Source: Rhizomicrobium sp. (GTDB lineage: Bacteria; Pseudomonadota; Alphaproteobacteria; Micropepsales; Micropepsaceae). Taken from it: a stretch of 32,408 nt of DNA. Positions 17,403 to 26,289 of the stretch are shown here, piece after piece. The stretch covers positions 1-32,408 of the forward strand of contig JANWJQ010000086.1 of assembly GCA_025451875.1 (NCBI GenBank), given 5' to 3'. The notes under the pieces were generated by a model. The model had not been told where the DNA came from. It did not search any database and saw only the letters and a program-made list of their open reading frames with translations. Each line of letters starts with the position of its first letter. The stretch's first letter is position 1. The translations under genes and the position numbers were made by a program.

Positions 17403-18199
17403 ACACACCGCACATCACTGCTATCGGTTCAGGCAAAGGCGGCACCGGGAAGACCCTTATCGCCGTTTCTCTCGCCCACGCTCTCGCCCATGAAGGTGAA
17501 CGCGTCCTGTTATGCGATGCCGATCTGGGACTCTCCAACGCGGCCGTTCATCTAGGATTGGATGATGGCGGCAATCTTCCCAGTGTCATGCGCGGCGAAT
17601 GCACGGTGGCAGACGCCATCGTTCCGGTTCTGGGCGGCGCGGAAAAGCGCGGCGGCTTCGATCTTCTTTCCGCGCCTGCGGGTTCCGGTGCGTTTGCAAA
17701 CTCGAACAAGGAAGACGCTCGTCGCCTTCTGATCGCACTCAGCGGCGCCGACCGCTATGACCGCATCCTTCTCGATCTGGGCGCAGGCGTGGACGAGACG
17801 ACAATGATGTTCGCAGCCGCGGCCGACGAAGCCGTTCTGGTGATGACGCCGGACCCTTCCGCGCTGACCGATGCTTATGCCTTCACGAAACTCCTGCATC
17901 GCGCTGACAATTCGCGCCTGCCGTCCGTGATCGTGAACATCGCGACCAACGAAACCGAAGCACAGAAGAGTTTCGATGCGCTCGCCGCGACGGCGCGTGC
18001 CTTCCTGAAATGCGAACCGGACTATCTCGGTGGCATCCCGCGCGATCCTAAGGCCAACGAAGCCGTGCGGCGCCAATGCCATCTGCTGACGCTGTATCCG
18101 CAAGCGCCGGCCGCACGCGCCATCGAAGCCGTAGCCCGCGCTCTCCACGACCGCTGCCCGCAAAAACCTTCGCCTGTGTTGCGCGCGAGCATGCGTTAA
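17399..18199 (+). CDS. flhG: MinD/ParA-family ATPase FlhG (FleN/YlxH-like)
   Basis: FlhG is a MinD-like ATPase that limits flagellar number and stimulates FlhF GTPase activity. The 266-residue protein begins with the deviant Walker A motif GSGKGGTGKT (residues 10-19, with the signature lysine at 13). It continues with LCDADLGLSNAAVHLGL (the switch I/Walker A' region) and LLDLGAGVDE (switch II, with L-D-L-G in place of the common D-T-x-x-G). The N-terminus MNTPHITAIGSGKGG is short and lacks a clear FlhF-activating DQAxxLR motif. The C-terminus is basic, without an obvious amphipathic membrane helix. The four-base overlap with flhF and the shared operon support a joint role. Confidence 0.85.
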   Translation: MNTPHITAIGSGKGGTGKTLIAVSLAHALAHEGERVLLCDADLGLSNAAVHLGLDDGGNLPSVMRGECTVADAIVPVLGGAEKRGGFDLLSAPAGSGAFANSNKEDARRLLIALSGADRYDRILLDLGAGVDETTMMFAAAADEAVLVMTPDPSALTDAYAFTKLLHRADNSRLPSVIVNIATNETEAQKSFDALAATARAFLKCEPDYLGGIPRDPKANEAVRRQCHLLTLYPQAPAARAIEAVARALHDRCPQKPSPVLRASMR

Positions 18200-18303
18200 C
18201 CACACTTCTTCAGAATTTCCGCTGCGCCGGAACTACCGCCGGTTGCACAGCGCAAGTTCCCGTCGCCCCAACATTCGTGTACCATTCTGAAACAGAAGCG
18301 ATT

Positions 18304-18322
18304 GGCGCCTCTCAAAGGCGCC
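18304..18322 (+). terminator. Hairpin between flhG and the next gene
   Basis: GGCGCCT and AGGCGCC form a perfect 7-bp stem around CTCAA. No T-run follows, so it is either a weak terminator of the fliF-flhG operon or a structure in the leader of the downstream gene, whose ATG is 35 bases away. Confidence 0.4.
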
Positions 18323-18356
18323 CGCTTCCATGTGTTTGGGAGTTCAAGGGGGACCC

Positions 18357-18695
18357 ATGTTCGCGCTTACTGATATCTGGAATACCATTCTTCACATCGT
18401 GCATTCGGCCGACACCATTCAGCTTGTGCTGATGGCCGTCGTGGCACTTGGCGCGGGCTTCATGATGATGGAATTGGGAGCGGTCGTGACGACCACGCTC
18501 ATCGCCCTCATCGCCTATGCGGTGCTTACTTTCATTCGCGCCGTCGCGCTGCAGCATGCCGATGCGGGTGCGTTGTTGACTGCAGACTGGAAAGCTTTCG
18601 AGACAATGCAGGCGTTGGTGCTGCTCTCCTACGCGATCCTGTTCGGGGTAGTCATCGCTGTGGTCAGCACGGTTCGCGGACTTGTTCTGGGCTAG
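18357..18695 (+). CDS. Small membrane protein of unknown function
   Basis: I do not recognise a family. The 112-residue product starts MFALTDIWNTILHIVHSA and has three hydrophobic stretches, at about residues 20-38 (IQLVLMAVVALGAGFMMM), 41-63 (GAVVTTTLIALIAYAVLTFIR) and 85-110 (LVLLSYAILFGVVIAVVSTV). It is therefore an integral inner-membrane protein with probably three spans and no cysteine. The ATG at 18357 has AAGGGGG directly upstream and is preferred over the ATG at 18330. It lies 157 bases after flhG on the same strand, so it could be the tail of the flagellar operon or have its own promoter. A flagellar role is possible but not shown. Confidence 0.75.
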   Translation: MFALTDIWNTILHIVHSADTIQLVLMAVVALGAGFMMMELGAVVTTTLIALIAYAVLTFIRAVALQHADAGALLTADWKAFETMQALVLLSYAILFGVVIAVVSTVRGLVLG

Positions 18696-18784
18696 TCGTC
18701 GTCAGACCTACGAGCGATTTAAACCATCTGGTAAAAGAGGAGGCGCGGAGCCATCAGGTTCCGCGCGTTCCACAATAGCTGGCG

Positions 18785-19198
18785 CTAATCGTCGCCCAAT
18801 TTGTTGTCGATCGAGAAAGGGCCCGCGCCCATTCCCACGATCAGAAGCAATCCCCCCGCAATGGCCATGTTGCGCGCGAAGATGTCGTAATCGGCGGCGC
18901 GCGTGGCGGTATCGCGAATGTGCCAGTAATCGTGCAGCAGCACCGATGCGCACACGGTGAAGGCGAAGAGCATCAGCGCGCCAGCGCGGGCGTAGAAACC
19001 AAAGACCAGCGAAATTCCACCGACAATCATCAGAAGGATCGCGCCGAATAACAGCAGCGCCGGCACAGGGAGGTCTTTCAGCGCCAGAAGCATCACGGTG
19101 GCATGCCATTGCGCGCCATAAGCAAAAGACGAGCTCAGGAAAAACCACGCCAGCACCAGCCGGCCCACCAAGGGTGAGATCAATTCGGAAAAAGACAC
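18785..19198 (-). CDS. DoxX-like membrane protein
   Basis: The 137-residue protein starts MSFSELISPLVGRLVLAWFF. It has four hydrophobic segments, including LVLAWFFLSSSFAYG, VPALLLFGAILLMIVGGISL, AGALMLFAFTVCASVLLHDY and NMAIAGGLLLIVGMGAGPFS. This four-helix pattern and the conserved-looking HDYWH and FARNMAIAGGLLLI stretches fit the DoxX/DoxD family, small membrane proteins linked in other bacteria to redox and thiol-stress complexes. I choose the GTG start at 19198, which has a G-rich site upstream, because the 64 residues encoded before it look non-coding and run through the fliJ terminator into fliJ. It ends convergently with the small membrane gene upstream, with about 90 bases between them. 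Confidence 0.78.
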   Translation of the reverse strand: MSFSELISPLVGRLVLAWFFLSSSFAYGAQWHATVMLLALKDLPVPALLLFGAILLMIVGGISLVFGFYARAGALMLFAFTVCASVLLHDYWHIRDTATRAADYDIFARNMAIAGGLLLIVGMGAGPFSIDNKLGDD

Positions 19199-19257
19199 GG
19201 ACGCGCCCCCCGCGAAGCAGCGCGTGGAATCTAGCGGAGAACTGTCCCATAACGAAA

Positions 19258-19277
19258 CAGGGGCGTGGCCGCCCCTG
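19258..19277 (-). terminator. Intrinsic terminator after fliI-fliJ
   Basis: On the minus strand an 8-bp stem CAGGGGCG/CGCCCCTG with a 4-base loop is followed by TTTCGTTA. It lies about 30 bases after the fliJ stop and should end the leftward fliI-fliJ transcript before the doxX-like gene. Confidence 0.7.
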
Positions 19278-19307
19278 CTCCGCACTCTGGAGGAAACGTC
19301 AAAGAGG

Positions 19308-19736
19308 CTAGGCGCCGCGCATCGCGTGTTTGCGCAGATGCCGCACGATGGCCATCTCGTCGAGGCGGGACTGGCTGCGGCGCGCCTCAACTTCTGCTGC
19401 GCGCTTGACCTGCTGATCGACGGCCAATTCCAGGCTCTTCAGATCCTGGAAGGCGGCAGTAAGCTCGTCTTGGCACTGCACGCGCTCGCGCTCAATCTCC
19501 TTGAGCGTGGCTTTCAGGTTTTCGCGGCGGTTGTCGATGCTGCGCAGGAAGGAGGGAAACGCGAGGCGCCCGATGTCGGAATCGTTGGCGCGCTGCTTTT
19601 CACGCGCGACACTCTCTTCCAAATCGGCGAGCTTGCGCTCCAGATCGTTCTTCATGCCGTCGAGCGTACCCATACGGCGCTTCAGATCGTCGACGCGGAA
19701 GCGTTTCAGGCGCATCAGTGAATCGGTGCGTTTCAT
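19308..19736 (-). CDS. fliJ: Flagellar export chaperone FliJ
   Basis: FliJ is a coiled-coil protein that sits in the FliI hexamer like a central stalk and helps open the FlhA gate. The 142-residue product is almost entirely helical and charged, with heptad-like stretches in [40 protein letters not shown] and [20 protein letters not shown]. The N-terminus [20 protein letters not shown] is typical for alphaproteobacterial FliJ. Sequence alone would only say coiled coil; the four-base overlap with fliI (ATGA) makes the call firm. Confidence 0.9.
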   Translation of the reverse strand: MKRTDSLMRLKRFRVDDLKRRMGTLDGMKNDLERKLADLEESVAREKQRANDSDIGRLAFPSFLRSIDNRRENLKATLKEIERERVQCQDELTAAFQDLKSLELAVDQQVKRAAEVEARRSQSRLDEMAIVRHLRKHAMRGA

Positions 19737-21073
19737 GTCGCGTTACCTTTCCCCAAGCCGTCGCCGACGATTGCGTCGAGCGCCGCATACCCATCTGCCA
19801 GTGTCGAGCACTCATCCTTCTTCTGGGACAGGAAGGCTTCGAGTGCGGGTTGAAGTCTGATCGCGTTGTCCACTTCCGCGCTGCTGCCGGCTTTGTAGGC
19901 GCCGAGGCGCACAAGCTCCGCCATATCTTCATAGGTCGCGAGAGGACCGCGAGCGCGCATCACGATCGCCTGCTCTTCTTGAGTATTGCAGGAGGGCATA
20001 ACGCGCGAAACTGATTTCAAAACATTGATTGCGGGATAACGTCCGCGTTCCGCAATGGCACGCTCCAGAACGATGTGACCATCGAGAATGCCACGCACCG
20101 CGTCGGCCACCGGTTCGTTGTGATCGTCGCCTTCGACAAGAACCGTGAACAGGCCCGTGATGGAACCTGTGTTTCCCATCGGTCCGGGACCGGCGCGTTC
20201 CAGCAATCGCGGGAGTTCGGCGAACACCGTCGGCGTATAACCTTTACTGGCGGGCGGCTCTCCGGCGGAGAGGCCGACTTCACGTTGTGCCATAGCGAAA
20301 CGGGTCACCGAGTCCATCAAGAGCAGCACATGCAAGCCTTGGTCCCGAAGTTGTTCCGCAATGGCCATGGAGGTAAACGCGGCCTGGCGGCGGACCAGCG
20401 CCGGTTCGTCCGACGTGGCGGCGACCAGCACGCTGCGCGCGAGACCTTCTTCGCCCAGATCGTCTTCGATGAATTCCTTAAGTTCGCGTCCGCGCTCGCC
20501 AACGAGGCCGATCACGATCGCATCTGCGTCGGTGTTTCGCGCAAGCATGGCAAGCAATGTCGATTTGCCGACGCCGGAGCCCGCGAAGATGCCCATGCGC
20601 TGTCCTCTGCAGCATGTGGCGAAAGCATTGAGTGCACGCACACCCAGATCCAGCTTGCCGCCAACACGCGCGCGCGTATGTGCGGAAGGCGGCGCGGCGC
20701 GCAGCGGATAACCGATATTGCCTTTGGGCAGCGGACCTTTGCCGTCGGTCGGCTTGCCGAAAGCATCGACGACGCGGCCCAGCCAGTCGCGACAGGGGAA
20801 AATCTGCGCCGGCTTGTCGAAGAAATCGGCCCGAGCACCCAAACTGACCCCCTCGAGTGCGCCCAGCGGCATGATCAGCGCGCGGCCGTCGCGAAAGCCG
20901 ACCACTTCGCAAGGGATTTTCTTGCCGTTTGAAGCACTTAGGTACACCTGGCCACCGAGGCTGATGGCGCCTGCGGCGCCCGTCACCTCGACCAGCAGAC
21001 CCTCGATCCGGCTGACCTTGCCGAAGCGGGTAAGTACCGGAATGGCCTCGATTTCTTTCAAAAGCGCGTGCAT
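19733..21073 (-). CDS. fliI: Flagellum-specific ATP synthase FliI
   Basis: FliI is the hexameric ATPase of the flagellar type III export machine, related to the F1 beta subunit. In the 446-residue protein, Walker A GSGVGKST is at residues 165-172. The family block [16 protein letters not shown] follows, and Walker B lies in [20 protein letters not shown]. The motif [20 protein letters not shown] is characteristic of FliI and SctN, and the [14 protein letters not shown] segment is typical too. The ATG start at 21073 diverges from ctrA across a 237-base intergenic region. It overlaps fliJ by four bases. Its partner FliH is encoded in the fliF operon, about 7 kb away. Confidence 0.96.
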   Translation of the reverse strand: MHALLKEIEAIPVLTRFGKVSRIEGLLVEVTGAAGAISLGGQVYLSASNGKKIPCEVVGFRDGRALIMPLGALEGVSLGARADFFDKPAQIFPCRDWLGRVVDAFGKPTDGKGPLPKGNIGYPLRAAPPSAHTRARVGGKLDLGVRALNAFATCCRGQRMGIFAGSGVGKSTLLAMLARNTDADAIVIGLVGERGRELKEFIEDDLGEEGLARSVLVAATSDEPALVRRQAAFTSMAIAEQLRDQGLHVLLLMDSVTRFAMAQREVGLSAGEPPASKGYTPTVFAELPRLLERAGPGPMGNTGSITGLFTVLVEGDDHNEPVADAVRGILDGHIVLERAIAERGRYPAINVLKSVSRVMPSCNTQEEQAIVMRARGPLATYEDMAELVRLGAYKAGSSAEVDNAIRLQPALEAFLSQKKDECSTLADGYAALDAIVGDGLGKGNAT

Positions 21074-21132
21074 CGAACCCTTGCCGCCCGGTGAAATATC
21101 CGGGCTCCTACAGACATCTTGCGGGAAAGGAT

Positions 21133-21163
21133 TTAAGTCGCGGTAAACTTAACAAATCGAATC
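21133..21163. promoter_or_regulatory. TTAA half-sites and GANTC methylation site, fliI/ctrA intergenic region
   Basis: TTAA at 21133 and TTAAC at 21149 lie 12 bases apart and flank a GTCGCG (21137-21142), which resembles the SciP contact sequence TGTCGCG as I recall it. A GAATC, which is a CcrM (GANTC) site, is at 21159-21163. The spacing is not that of a complete CtrA box. These sites could serve either fliI or ctrA. Confidence 0.4.
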
Positions 21164-21216
21164 AAGGGGATGGCCGCCCCATGATGAAGATCGGTTAGGC
21201 CGCCTTGGGGCGGGAT

Positions 21217-21284
21217 GAATCCCGGGAAGAGGTTAAAGCGGTTGTTAACCAATTCCGCTTACCTTTCTCGCAATCCGTTAACCA
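21217..21284 (+). promoter_or_regulatory. ctrA promoter region: GANTC site and repeated GTTAACCA boxes
   Basis: A second GANTC site is at 21217-21221. GGTTAA at 21231 and TTAACC at 21245 form an inverted repeat with 8 bases between, one more than the standard N7. The 8-mer GTTAACCA occurs twice, at 21244 and 21277, exactly 33 bases (three helical turns) apart. This pattern fits autoregulation by CtrA and methylation-timed transcription as known for Caulobacter ctrA; both are inferred here. Confidence 0.5.
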
Positions 21285-21310
21285 CGGCTGGTCCCGCAGG
21301 GGGGGTTGAT

Positions 21311-22009
<699 letters not shown>

Positions 22010-22030
22010 GACGTCATCGAATGAATTAAG

Positions 22031-22060
22031 AAAAAGGGCGCCCGTTGTGGCGCTCTTTTT
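22031..22060. terminator. Bidirectional intrinsic terminator between ctrA and the ABC exporter
   Basis: A 12-bp stem begins with five A and ends with five T (AAAAAGGGCGCC with GGCGCTCTTTTT, one G-U pair) around a 6-base loop. It has a T-run in either direction, as expected between two convergent genes (stops at 22009 and 22062). Confidence 0.88.
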
Positions 22061-22061
22061 G

Positions 22062-23882
22062 TTAGCCCGCGAGCGCCATGCTGCTGGCAAATTGTAACTC
22101 GGCCAGGCGTTTGTAGAGGCCACCGCCGGCAACGAGTTCGGCGTGGCTGCCCTCGCCCACGATGCGGCCATGCTCCATAACGACGATGCGCTTCAGCTTC
22201 TGGATCGTGGAAAGCCGGTGCGCGATAACGATCGTTGTGCGGCCCGCCATCAGATTGGCGAGGCCTTGTTGCACCAGCCGCTCGTTCTCGGAATCCAGCG
22301 CGCTCGTCGCCTCGTCCAGCAGCAGCAGAGGAGCGTCCCGCAGAATTGCGCGGGCGATGGCGAGACGCTGGCGTTGCCCGCCGGATAGCGTCATCCCGCG
22401 TTCGCCGACGCGCGTCTGGTAGAGATCGGGAAGGCGTTCGATGAATTCGCTGGCGACCGCAGCTTCGGCAGCGCGGCGCACATCGTCGTCGCTCGCATCG
22501 GGGCGGCCATAGCGGATATTGTCGGCAATCGTGCCTGAGAAGATCACGGGATCCTGCGCAACCAAAGCAATGTTGTGGCGAAGCGCGACGGGATCAAGGT
22601 CGCCGGTATCGATGTCATCGAACAGGATCGCGCCATCCTGCGGTGCGAAGAAACGCAGCAAAAGCTGGAACACCGTGGATTTGCCCGCGCCGCTTGGCCC
22701 CACCAGCGCCACGGCTTCGCCGGGCTGAATATCGAGCGAAAAGCCGTTGAGCGCCTTGTGATCGGGTCGCGCCGGATAACGGAAGGTCACGTTGTCGAAT
22801 TGCACGGCGCCCCGCGCAGGTAATGCCAGTGTTTTCGGATGGACAGGCGCCTTTACGTCCGGCTCGACCGTCAGAAGTTCGCTCAACCGCTCCGATGCGC
22901 CCGCTGCGCGTTGCAGATCGCCCCAAGTTTCGCTCAACGCGCCCACGCCGCCCGCAACGATGCCGGCGTAGAAAATGAACTGCACGAGTTGGCCAGCCGT
23001 CATCACATGGCCGACGACATCTTGCGCACCAACCCAGCCGACCGCCGCGATCGCACCAAACACGGCGAAAATTACCACCGCCGTCATCGCCGCGCGGGCG
23101 CGTGTGCGCAGGATCGCGACATCGAAAGATTGCTCGACTGCATGGCCATATTCCGCGCGCTCGATATTTTCGTGCGTGAACGCCTGCACCGTTTGCACGG
23201 CATTGATCGTTTCGCTGGCATGCGCGGACGTGTCGGCGAGACGGTCCTGGCTCTTGCGGCTCAGGGTGCGCACCCAGCGGCCGAACAGCATCAACGGGAT
23301 CATCACCAGAACAACCGCACCGGTTACAAGCCCGGTCAGCTTCAACGATGTTACGCACATCAGGATGAGGCCGCCAATAAACATCACGGTATTGCGCGCG
23401 GCCACCGACACGGACGATCCGACCACCGTCTGGATCAACGTCGTATCCGCCGTCAGGCGCGACAACACTTCGCCGGTTCGCGTTACTTCGAAGAATACCG
23501 GCGACAAGCCGATGACATTCGCGAACACGGCCTTGCGCAAATCCGCGATCACCCGCTCGCCCAGCCAGGTCACGAAATAAAAGCGGATGGCGGTGGAAAT
23601 GCCGAGCACGCCAGCCGCCGCGATGAAGAGAAGAAAATAGTGCGAGATCGCAGCGATCTGGTCGGCGCTGAAGCCGCGGTCAATCAGCGAGCGCAACGCG
23701 GCCGGTAGAACCAGCATGGCGCCGGAGGAAACGATGAGAGCCAGCGTCGCCGCCAAAATCCGCCACCGGAAAGGCTTCAGGAATGGAAACAGCGACCGCA
23801 GCGGCCGGAGCGAGCGCCCTTTGGCCCGGCCCTGCGCCAGATGCTGAATTTGTTCGCTATATTCTTGGCCCGCTTGCGACAT
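22062..23882 (-). CDS. MsbA-like ABC exporter (fused membrane and ATPase domains)
   Basis: This is a half-size ABC exporter that should work as a homodimer in the inner membrane. A six-helix transmembrane domain (about residues 30-320) precedes an ATPase domain. That domain has Walker A GPSGAGKST, the Q-loop AQDPVIFSGT, signature LSGGQRQRLAIARAI, Walker B LLLLDEATSALDSE and the H-loop IAHRLST. The closest group by feel is the MsbA/LmrA lipid or multidrug exporters; the substrate cannot be read from the sequence. I choose ATG 23882 (MSQAGQEYSEQIQHLAQGRA), giving 606 residues; a GTT-region extension to 23933 is unlikely. No strong ribosome-binding site is seen. It diverges from rpmE. Confidence 0.9.
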   Translation of the reverse strand: MSQAGQEYSEQIQHLAQGRAKGRSLRPLRSLFPFLKPFRWRILAATLALIVSSGAMLVLPAALRSLIDRGFSADQIAAISHYFLLFIAAAGVLGISTAIRFYFVTWLGERVIADLRKAVFANVIGLSPVFFEVTRTGEVLSRLTADTTLIQTVVGSSVSVAARNTVMFIGGLILMCVTSLKLTGLVTGAVVLVMIPLMLFGRWVRTLSRKSQDRLADTSAHASETINAVQTVQAFTHENIERAEYGHAVEQSFDVAILRTRARAAMTAVVIFAVFGAIAAVGWVGAQDVVGHVMTAGQLVQFIFYAGIVAGGVGALSETWGDLQRAAGASERLSELLTVEPDVKAPVHPKTLALPARGAVQFDNVTFRYPARPDHKALNGFSLDIQPGEAVALVGPSGAGKSTVFQLLLRFFAPQDGAILFDDIDTGDLDPVALRHNIALVAQDPVIFSGTIADNIRYGRPDASDDDVRRAAEAAVASEFIERLPDLYQTRVGERGMTLSGGQRQRLAIARAILRDAPLLLLDEATSALDSENERLVQQGLANLMAGRTTIVIAHRLSTIQKLKRIVVMEHGRIVGEGSHAELVAGGGLYKRLAELQFASSMALAG

Positions 23883-23976
23883 GGCTCGATATCTGGGGTT
23901 CCCGCACGCTATAAACCACCCCCGTGGGTCCAAGAACTAGGCCTATCGCCGCTGGCGGGGACGTTTTGGACCGATC

Positions 23977-24005
23977 TTGCCAGCCCGGCACCCTTCTTCT
24001 ATAAG
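23977..24005 (+). promoter_or_regulatory. Sigma-70-type promoter of rpmE
   Basis: TTGCCA at 23977-23982 and TATAAG at 24000-24005 are separated by exactly 17 bases. This is a strong housekeeping promoter with a predicted start near 24012, about 32 bases before the rpmE ATG. Confidence 0.75.
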
Positions 24006-24043
24006 CCCCCGCTTCCGAGCAGGTTCTTGAAGGTTTTTTGGTC

Positions 24044-24268
24044 ATGAAAAAGGGCGTCCACCCCAACTATCATTTCGTGAACGTCGTGCTGAACGACGGC
24101 ACGACCTACAAGACCCGCACGACTTGGGGCGAGCCGGACCAGAAGCTTCAGCTCGATATCGACCCTTCGACGCACCCGGCTTGGACCGGCGGTCAGCAAC
24201 AGCTGATGGACCGCGGCGGCCGCCTGACGCGCTTCAACAAGCGCTTCGGCGACTACGTCAAGAAATAA
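24044..24268 (+). CDS. rpmE: 50S ribosomal protein L31, zinc-free type
   Basis: L31 sits at the bridge between the ribosomal subunits. The 74-residue product starts [20 protein letters not shown] and contains the highly conserved [13 protein letters not shown] and [19 protein letters not shown]. It has no cysteine at all, so it lacks the CxxC zinc ribbon and belongs to the C-minus type. The ATG at 24044 gives the standard L31 N-terminus; an upstream TTG at 24038 would add two residues. It has its own promoter and is followed by a hairpin. Confidence 0.96.
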   Translation: MKKGVHPNYHFVNVVLNDGTTYKTRTTWGEPDQKLQLDIDPSTHPAWTGGQQQLMDRGGRLTRFNKRFGDYVKK

Positions 24269-24274
24269 GCCATA

Positions 24275-24296
24275 GCGGACGCCGTGAAGCGTCCGC
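24275..24296 (+). terminator. Hairpin after rpmE, candidate terminator
   Basis: GCGGACGC and GCGTCCGC form a perfect 8-bp stem with loop CGTGAA, 6 bases after the rpmE stop. A T-rich stretch (TTTCTCT) comes only about 17 bases later, so efficiency is uncertain. Confidence 0.55.
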
Positions 24297-24318
24297 GCCG
24301 CGTGCTTATGGGGTTTCT

Positions 24319-24831
24319 CTAATTTGCTTTGCCAAACGCCTGTTCGAGGCGGTTGATCTGCGTCTGCACGCCGACTTCGGCAGCGCCACCGCGAAACAGG
24401 ACGTCATCCAGCCGCGCGATGCGGCGATAGAGATTATCGCTGCGCTCCAGCAGATCCTGCAACGTCTTGGGCAGAAGGTCGGTGCCATCTTCGCGTCCGC
24501 CAAGGCAGATTTCCTTGGAGCCGAGGCGATAACGGTCGCCCGCCGCCATCTCCGCATCCATTTCGCCTTCATGCACGGCACGCTGCACCAGCAGCCAGCT
24601 TGCGGCCTGCATCAGGCGCGTGGTGACGCGCATGCTTTCGCCGGCATAAAGAAGCGCGGCTTTGCGCGGCAGATCCTTGGATTCCTCGCGGCCCTTGCCG
24701 TCCAGATAGCGAGCGGTTTCCTCAACCAGCGACATGCCTTCGTCAAACGTCTTTTCGAAAAGCGCCGAGCCGGTGAAGCTTTGCGGGGTAACGTGGCCGA
24801 TGTTTTCTTCGTCTCGATCGGTAAGCGACAT
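24319..24831 (-). CDS. rcdA: RcdA, regulator of CtrA degradation (DUF1465 family)
   Basis: RcdA is a helical-bundle adaptor that, with CpdR and PopA, brings CtrA and other substrates to ClpXP in Caulobacter. The 170-residue protein contains the family blocks FDEGMSLVEETARYLDGKGR, ALLYAGESMRVTTRLMQAAS and WLLVQRAVHEGEMDAEMA, followed by a C-terminal helix with LQDLLERSDNLYRRIARLDD. The C-terminal tail (VQTQINRLEQAFGKAN) is short. The gene is convergent with rpmE. ctrA lies only 2.3 kb away, which makes the functional link attractive. An AGGGGGAA site about 12 bases upstream supports the ATG at 24831. Confidence 0.9.
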   Translation of the reverse strand: MSLTDRDEENIGHVTPQSFTGSALFEKTFDEGMSLVEETARYLDGKGREESKDLPRKAALLYAGESMRVTTRLMQAASWLLVQRAVHEGEMDAEMAAGDRYRLGSKEICLGGREDGTDLLPKTLQDLLERSDNLYRRIARLDDVLFRGGAAEVGVQTQINRLEQAFGKAN

Positions 24832-25036
24832 GCGCGCCTATTCCCCCTGCTTATTCAAGAAAACTATCAAGCCCGCGGTTCGGCGCAAACGATCTTCTTC
24901 ATGCGCAGCCCCATAAACCAAGCGAGCGGTGACATTCGCGCAACGCTTATGCGCGATTGCATGACGCTATTGCACACCTTTGCGGATTAAGGATTACTGA
25001 ATTGGCTTGGTGAACAAGACGACGCCGGATGTAACG
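24832..25036. other. Intergenic region upstream of rcdA
   Basis: These 205 bases between the rcdA start and the DUF1192 stop (both minus strand) hold no reading frame I would support and no clear -35/-10 pair. Short direct repeats of GCGATTGCA/GCTATTGCA occur around 24953-24974. The rcdA promoter is presumably here. Confidence 0.5.
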
Positions 25037-25237
25037 CTAATTTTTCCGGAAAAACGCAGCCGCCGCCGACTTGGTTGATTGCCTTGCCTTTATCGCCTCG
25101 CGGGAACGGGCGATTTCATCTTCCAATGCGGCAATGCGTATTACCAGTTCAGGCTCTGACATGGTTGAAAGATCCTGACCCAACACAATCTCCGGCGCTT
25201 TCTTGCGCGGTAGAAGTTCCTCAGGATCGACAGCCAT
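25037..25237 (-). CDS. DUF1192 family small protein
   Basis: The 66-residue product has the DUF1192 layout: a Pro/Lys-rich start (MAVDPEELLPRKKAPEIVLG), then QDLSTMSEPELVIRIAALED, a single amphipathic helix with EIARSREAIKARQ, and the tail KSAAAAFFRKN. The family is restricted to alphaproteobacteria and has no known function that I can name; the helix could form a short coiled coil. I choose ATG 25237, with AGG nine bases upstream; a GTG three codons earlier is possible. It lies on the same strand as rcdA and diverges from the quinone oxidoreductase gene across 70 bases, a neighbourhood common in alphaproteobacteria. Confidence 0.85.
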   Translation of the reverse strand: MAVDPEELLPRKKAPEIVLGQDLSTMSEPELVIRIAALEDEIARSREAIKARQSTKSAAAAFFRKN

Positions 25238-25307
25238 GTTTCGCACCTGCGTTCACCCTTGCTAGTGTCCGCTCCGGAAAACATCGGCGCAAGGCCCGCA
25301 AAACAAG

Positions 25308-26282
25308 ATGAAAGCCATAGCCATCGAGAATCCGGGGAAAGAATATCGCCTTGTCGTGGCAGACATTCCCACACCGCAGCCCAAGACGGGCGAGGTTCTC
25401 ATAAAGGTTAGCGCGGCGGGTCTTAATCACGCGGACATGGCGCAGGGCGCCGGACGTTATCCGCCGCCGCCCGGCGCGCCCGACACGCTGGGCATGGAAG
25501 CGTCCGGCGAGGTCGCGGAAGTCGGCACGGGCGTCACGAATTATAAAGTTGGCGACAAAGTTTGCGCGTTGATGGGCGGCGGCGGCTATGCGGAATATGC
25601 CATCGCCTCGGAAAAATGCCTTCTGCCGGTGCCGAAGAGCGTTAGCCTTATCCATGCTGCCGCATTGCCCGAAGTCCATTTCACGGTCTGGACCAATCTG
25701 ATGGATGCCGCGCGGCTGCAGCCTGGCGAAAGCGTCCTCATTCATGGCGGCACCAGCGGAATCGGCACGGCCGCGATCCAGCTTTGCGTGGCGCGGGGGC
25801 ATAAAACCTTTTCGACAGCCGCTTCGGCGGAGAAGTGTGCCGTGATCGAAAAAATCGGCGGGCAGGCGATCAACTACAAGGAGCAGGATTTCGTCGAGAT
25901 CGTGAAAAAGGAAACCGGCGACAAGGGTGTCGACGTCATTCTCGACATGGTCGGCGGCGATTATATCCAGCGCAACATGAGCGCGGCGGCGATCTGGGGC
26001 CGCATCGTCAATATCGCCTATATGAGCGGGATGCAGGCATCTGTGAACTTCGCGCCGATGCTGATGAAGCGGCTATCGCTGCTGGCGACCACGTTGCGCG
26101 CGCGTTCCAACGACGAAAAGGGCGCAATCCGCGACGCGCTTTTGAAGAATGTCTGGCCATTGATCGACACCGGCAAGATAAAGCCCATTGTCGATCAGAC
26201 TTTCCCGCTGGCGGACGCGCAGAAAGCCCATGCGCGCATGGCCTCCAGCGGCCATATCGGAAAAATTCTGCTGACGATGTGA
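25308..26282 (+). CDS. NAD(P)H:quinone oxidoreductase, zeta-crystallin/PIG3 type
   Basis: This is a zinc-free medium-chain dehydrogenase/reductase of 324 residues that probably reduces quinones with NADPH. The N-terminal GroES-like domain contains VSAAGLNHADMAQGAGRYPP, then PGAPDTLGMEASGEVAEVG. The Rossmann domain has the nucleotide-binding motif HGGTSGIGTAAIQLC (about residues 145-159) and later GVDVILDMVGGDY. No catalytic-zinc cysteine set is visible. The pattern fits the PIG3 (TIGR02824-like) subgroup. It starts at ATG 25308 and is followed after 7 bases by ppa, so the two are probably co-transcribed. Confidence 0.92.
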   Translation: MKAIAIENPGKEYRLVVADIPTPQPKTGEVLIKVSAAGLNHADMAQGAGRYPPPPGAPDTLGMEASGEVAEVGTGVTNYKVGDKVCALMGGGGYAEYAIASEKCLLPVPKSVSLIHAAALPEVHFTVWTNLMDAARLQPGESVLIHGGTSGIGTAAIQLCVARGHKTFSTAASAEKCAVIEKIGGQAINYKEQDFVEIVKKETGDKGVDVILDMVGGDYIQRNMSAAAIWGRIVNIAYMSGMQASVNFAPMLMKRLSLLATTLRARSNDEKGAIRDALLKNVWPLIDTGKIKPIVDQTFPLADAQKAHARMASSGHIGKILLTM

Positions 26283-26289
26283 GGACATC

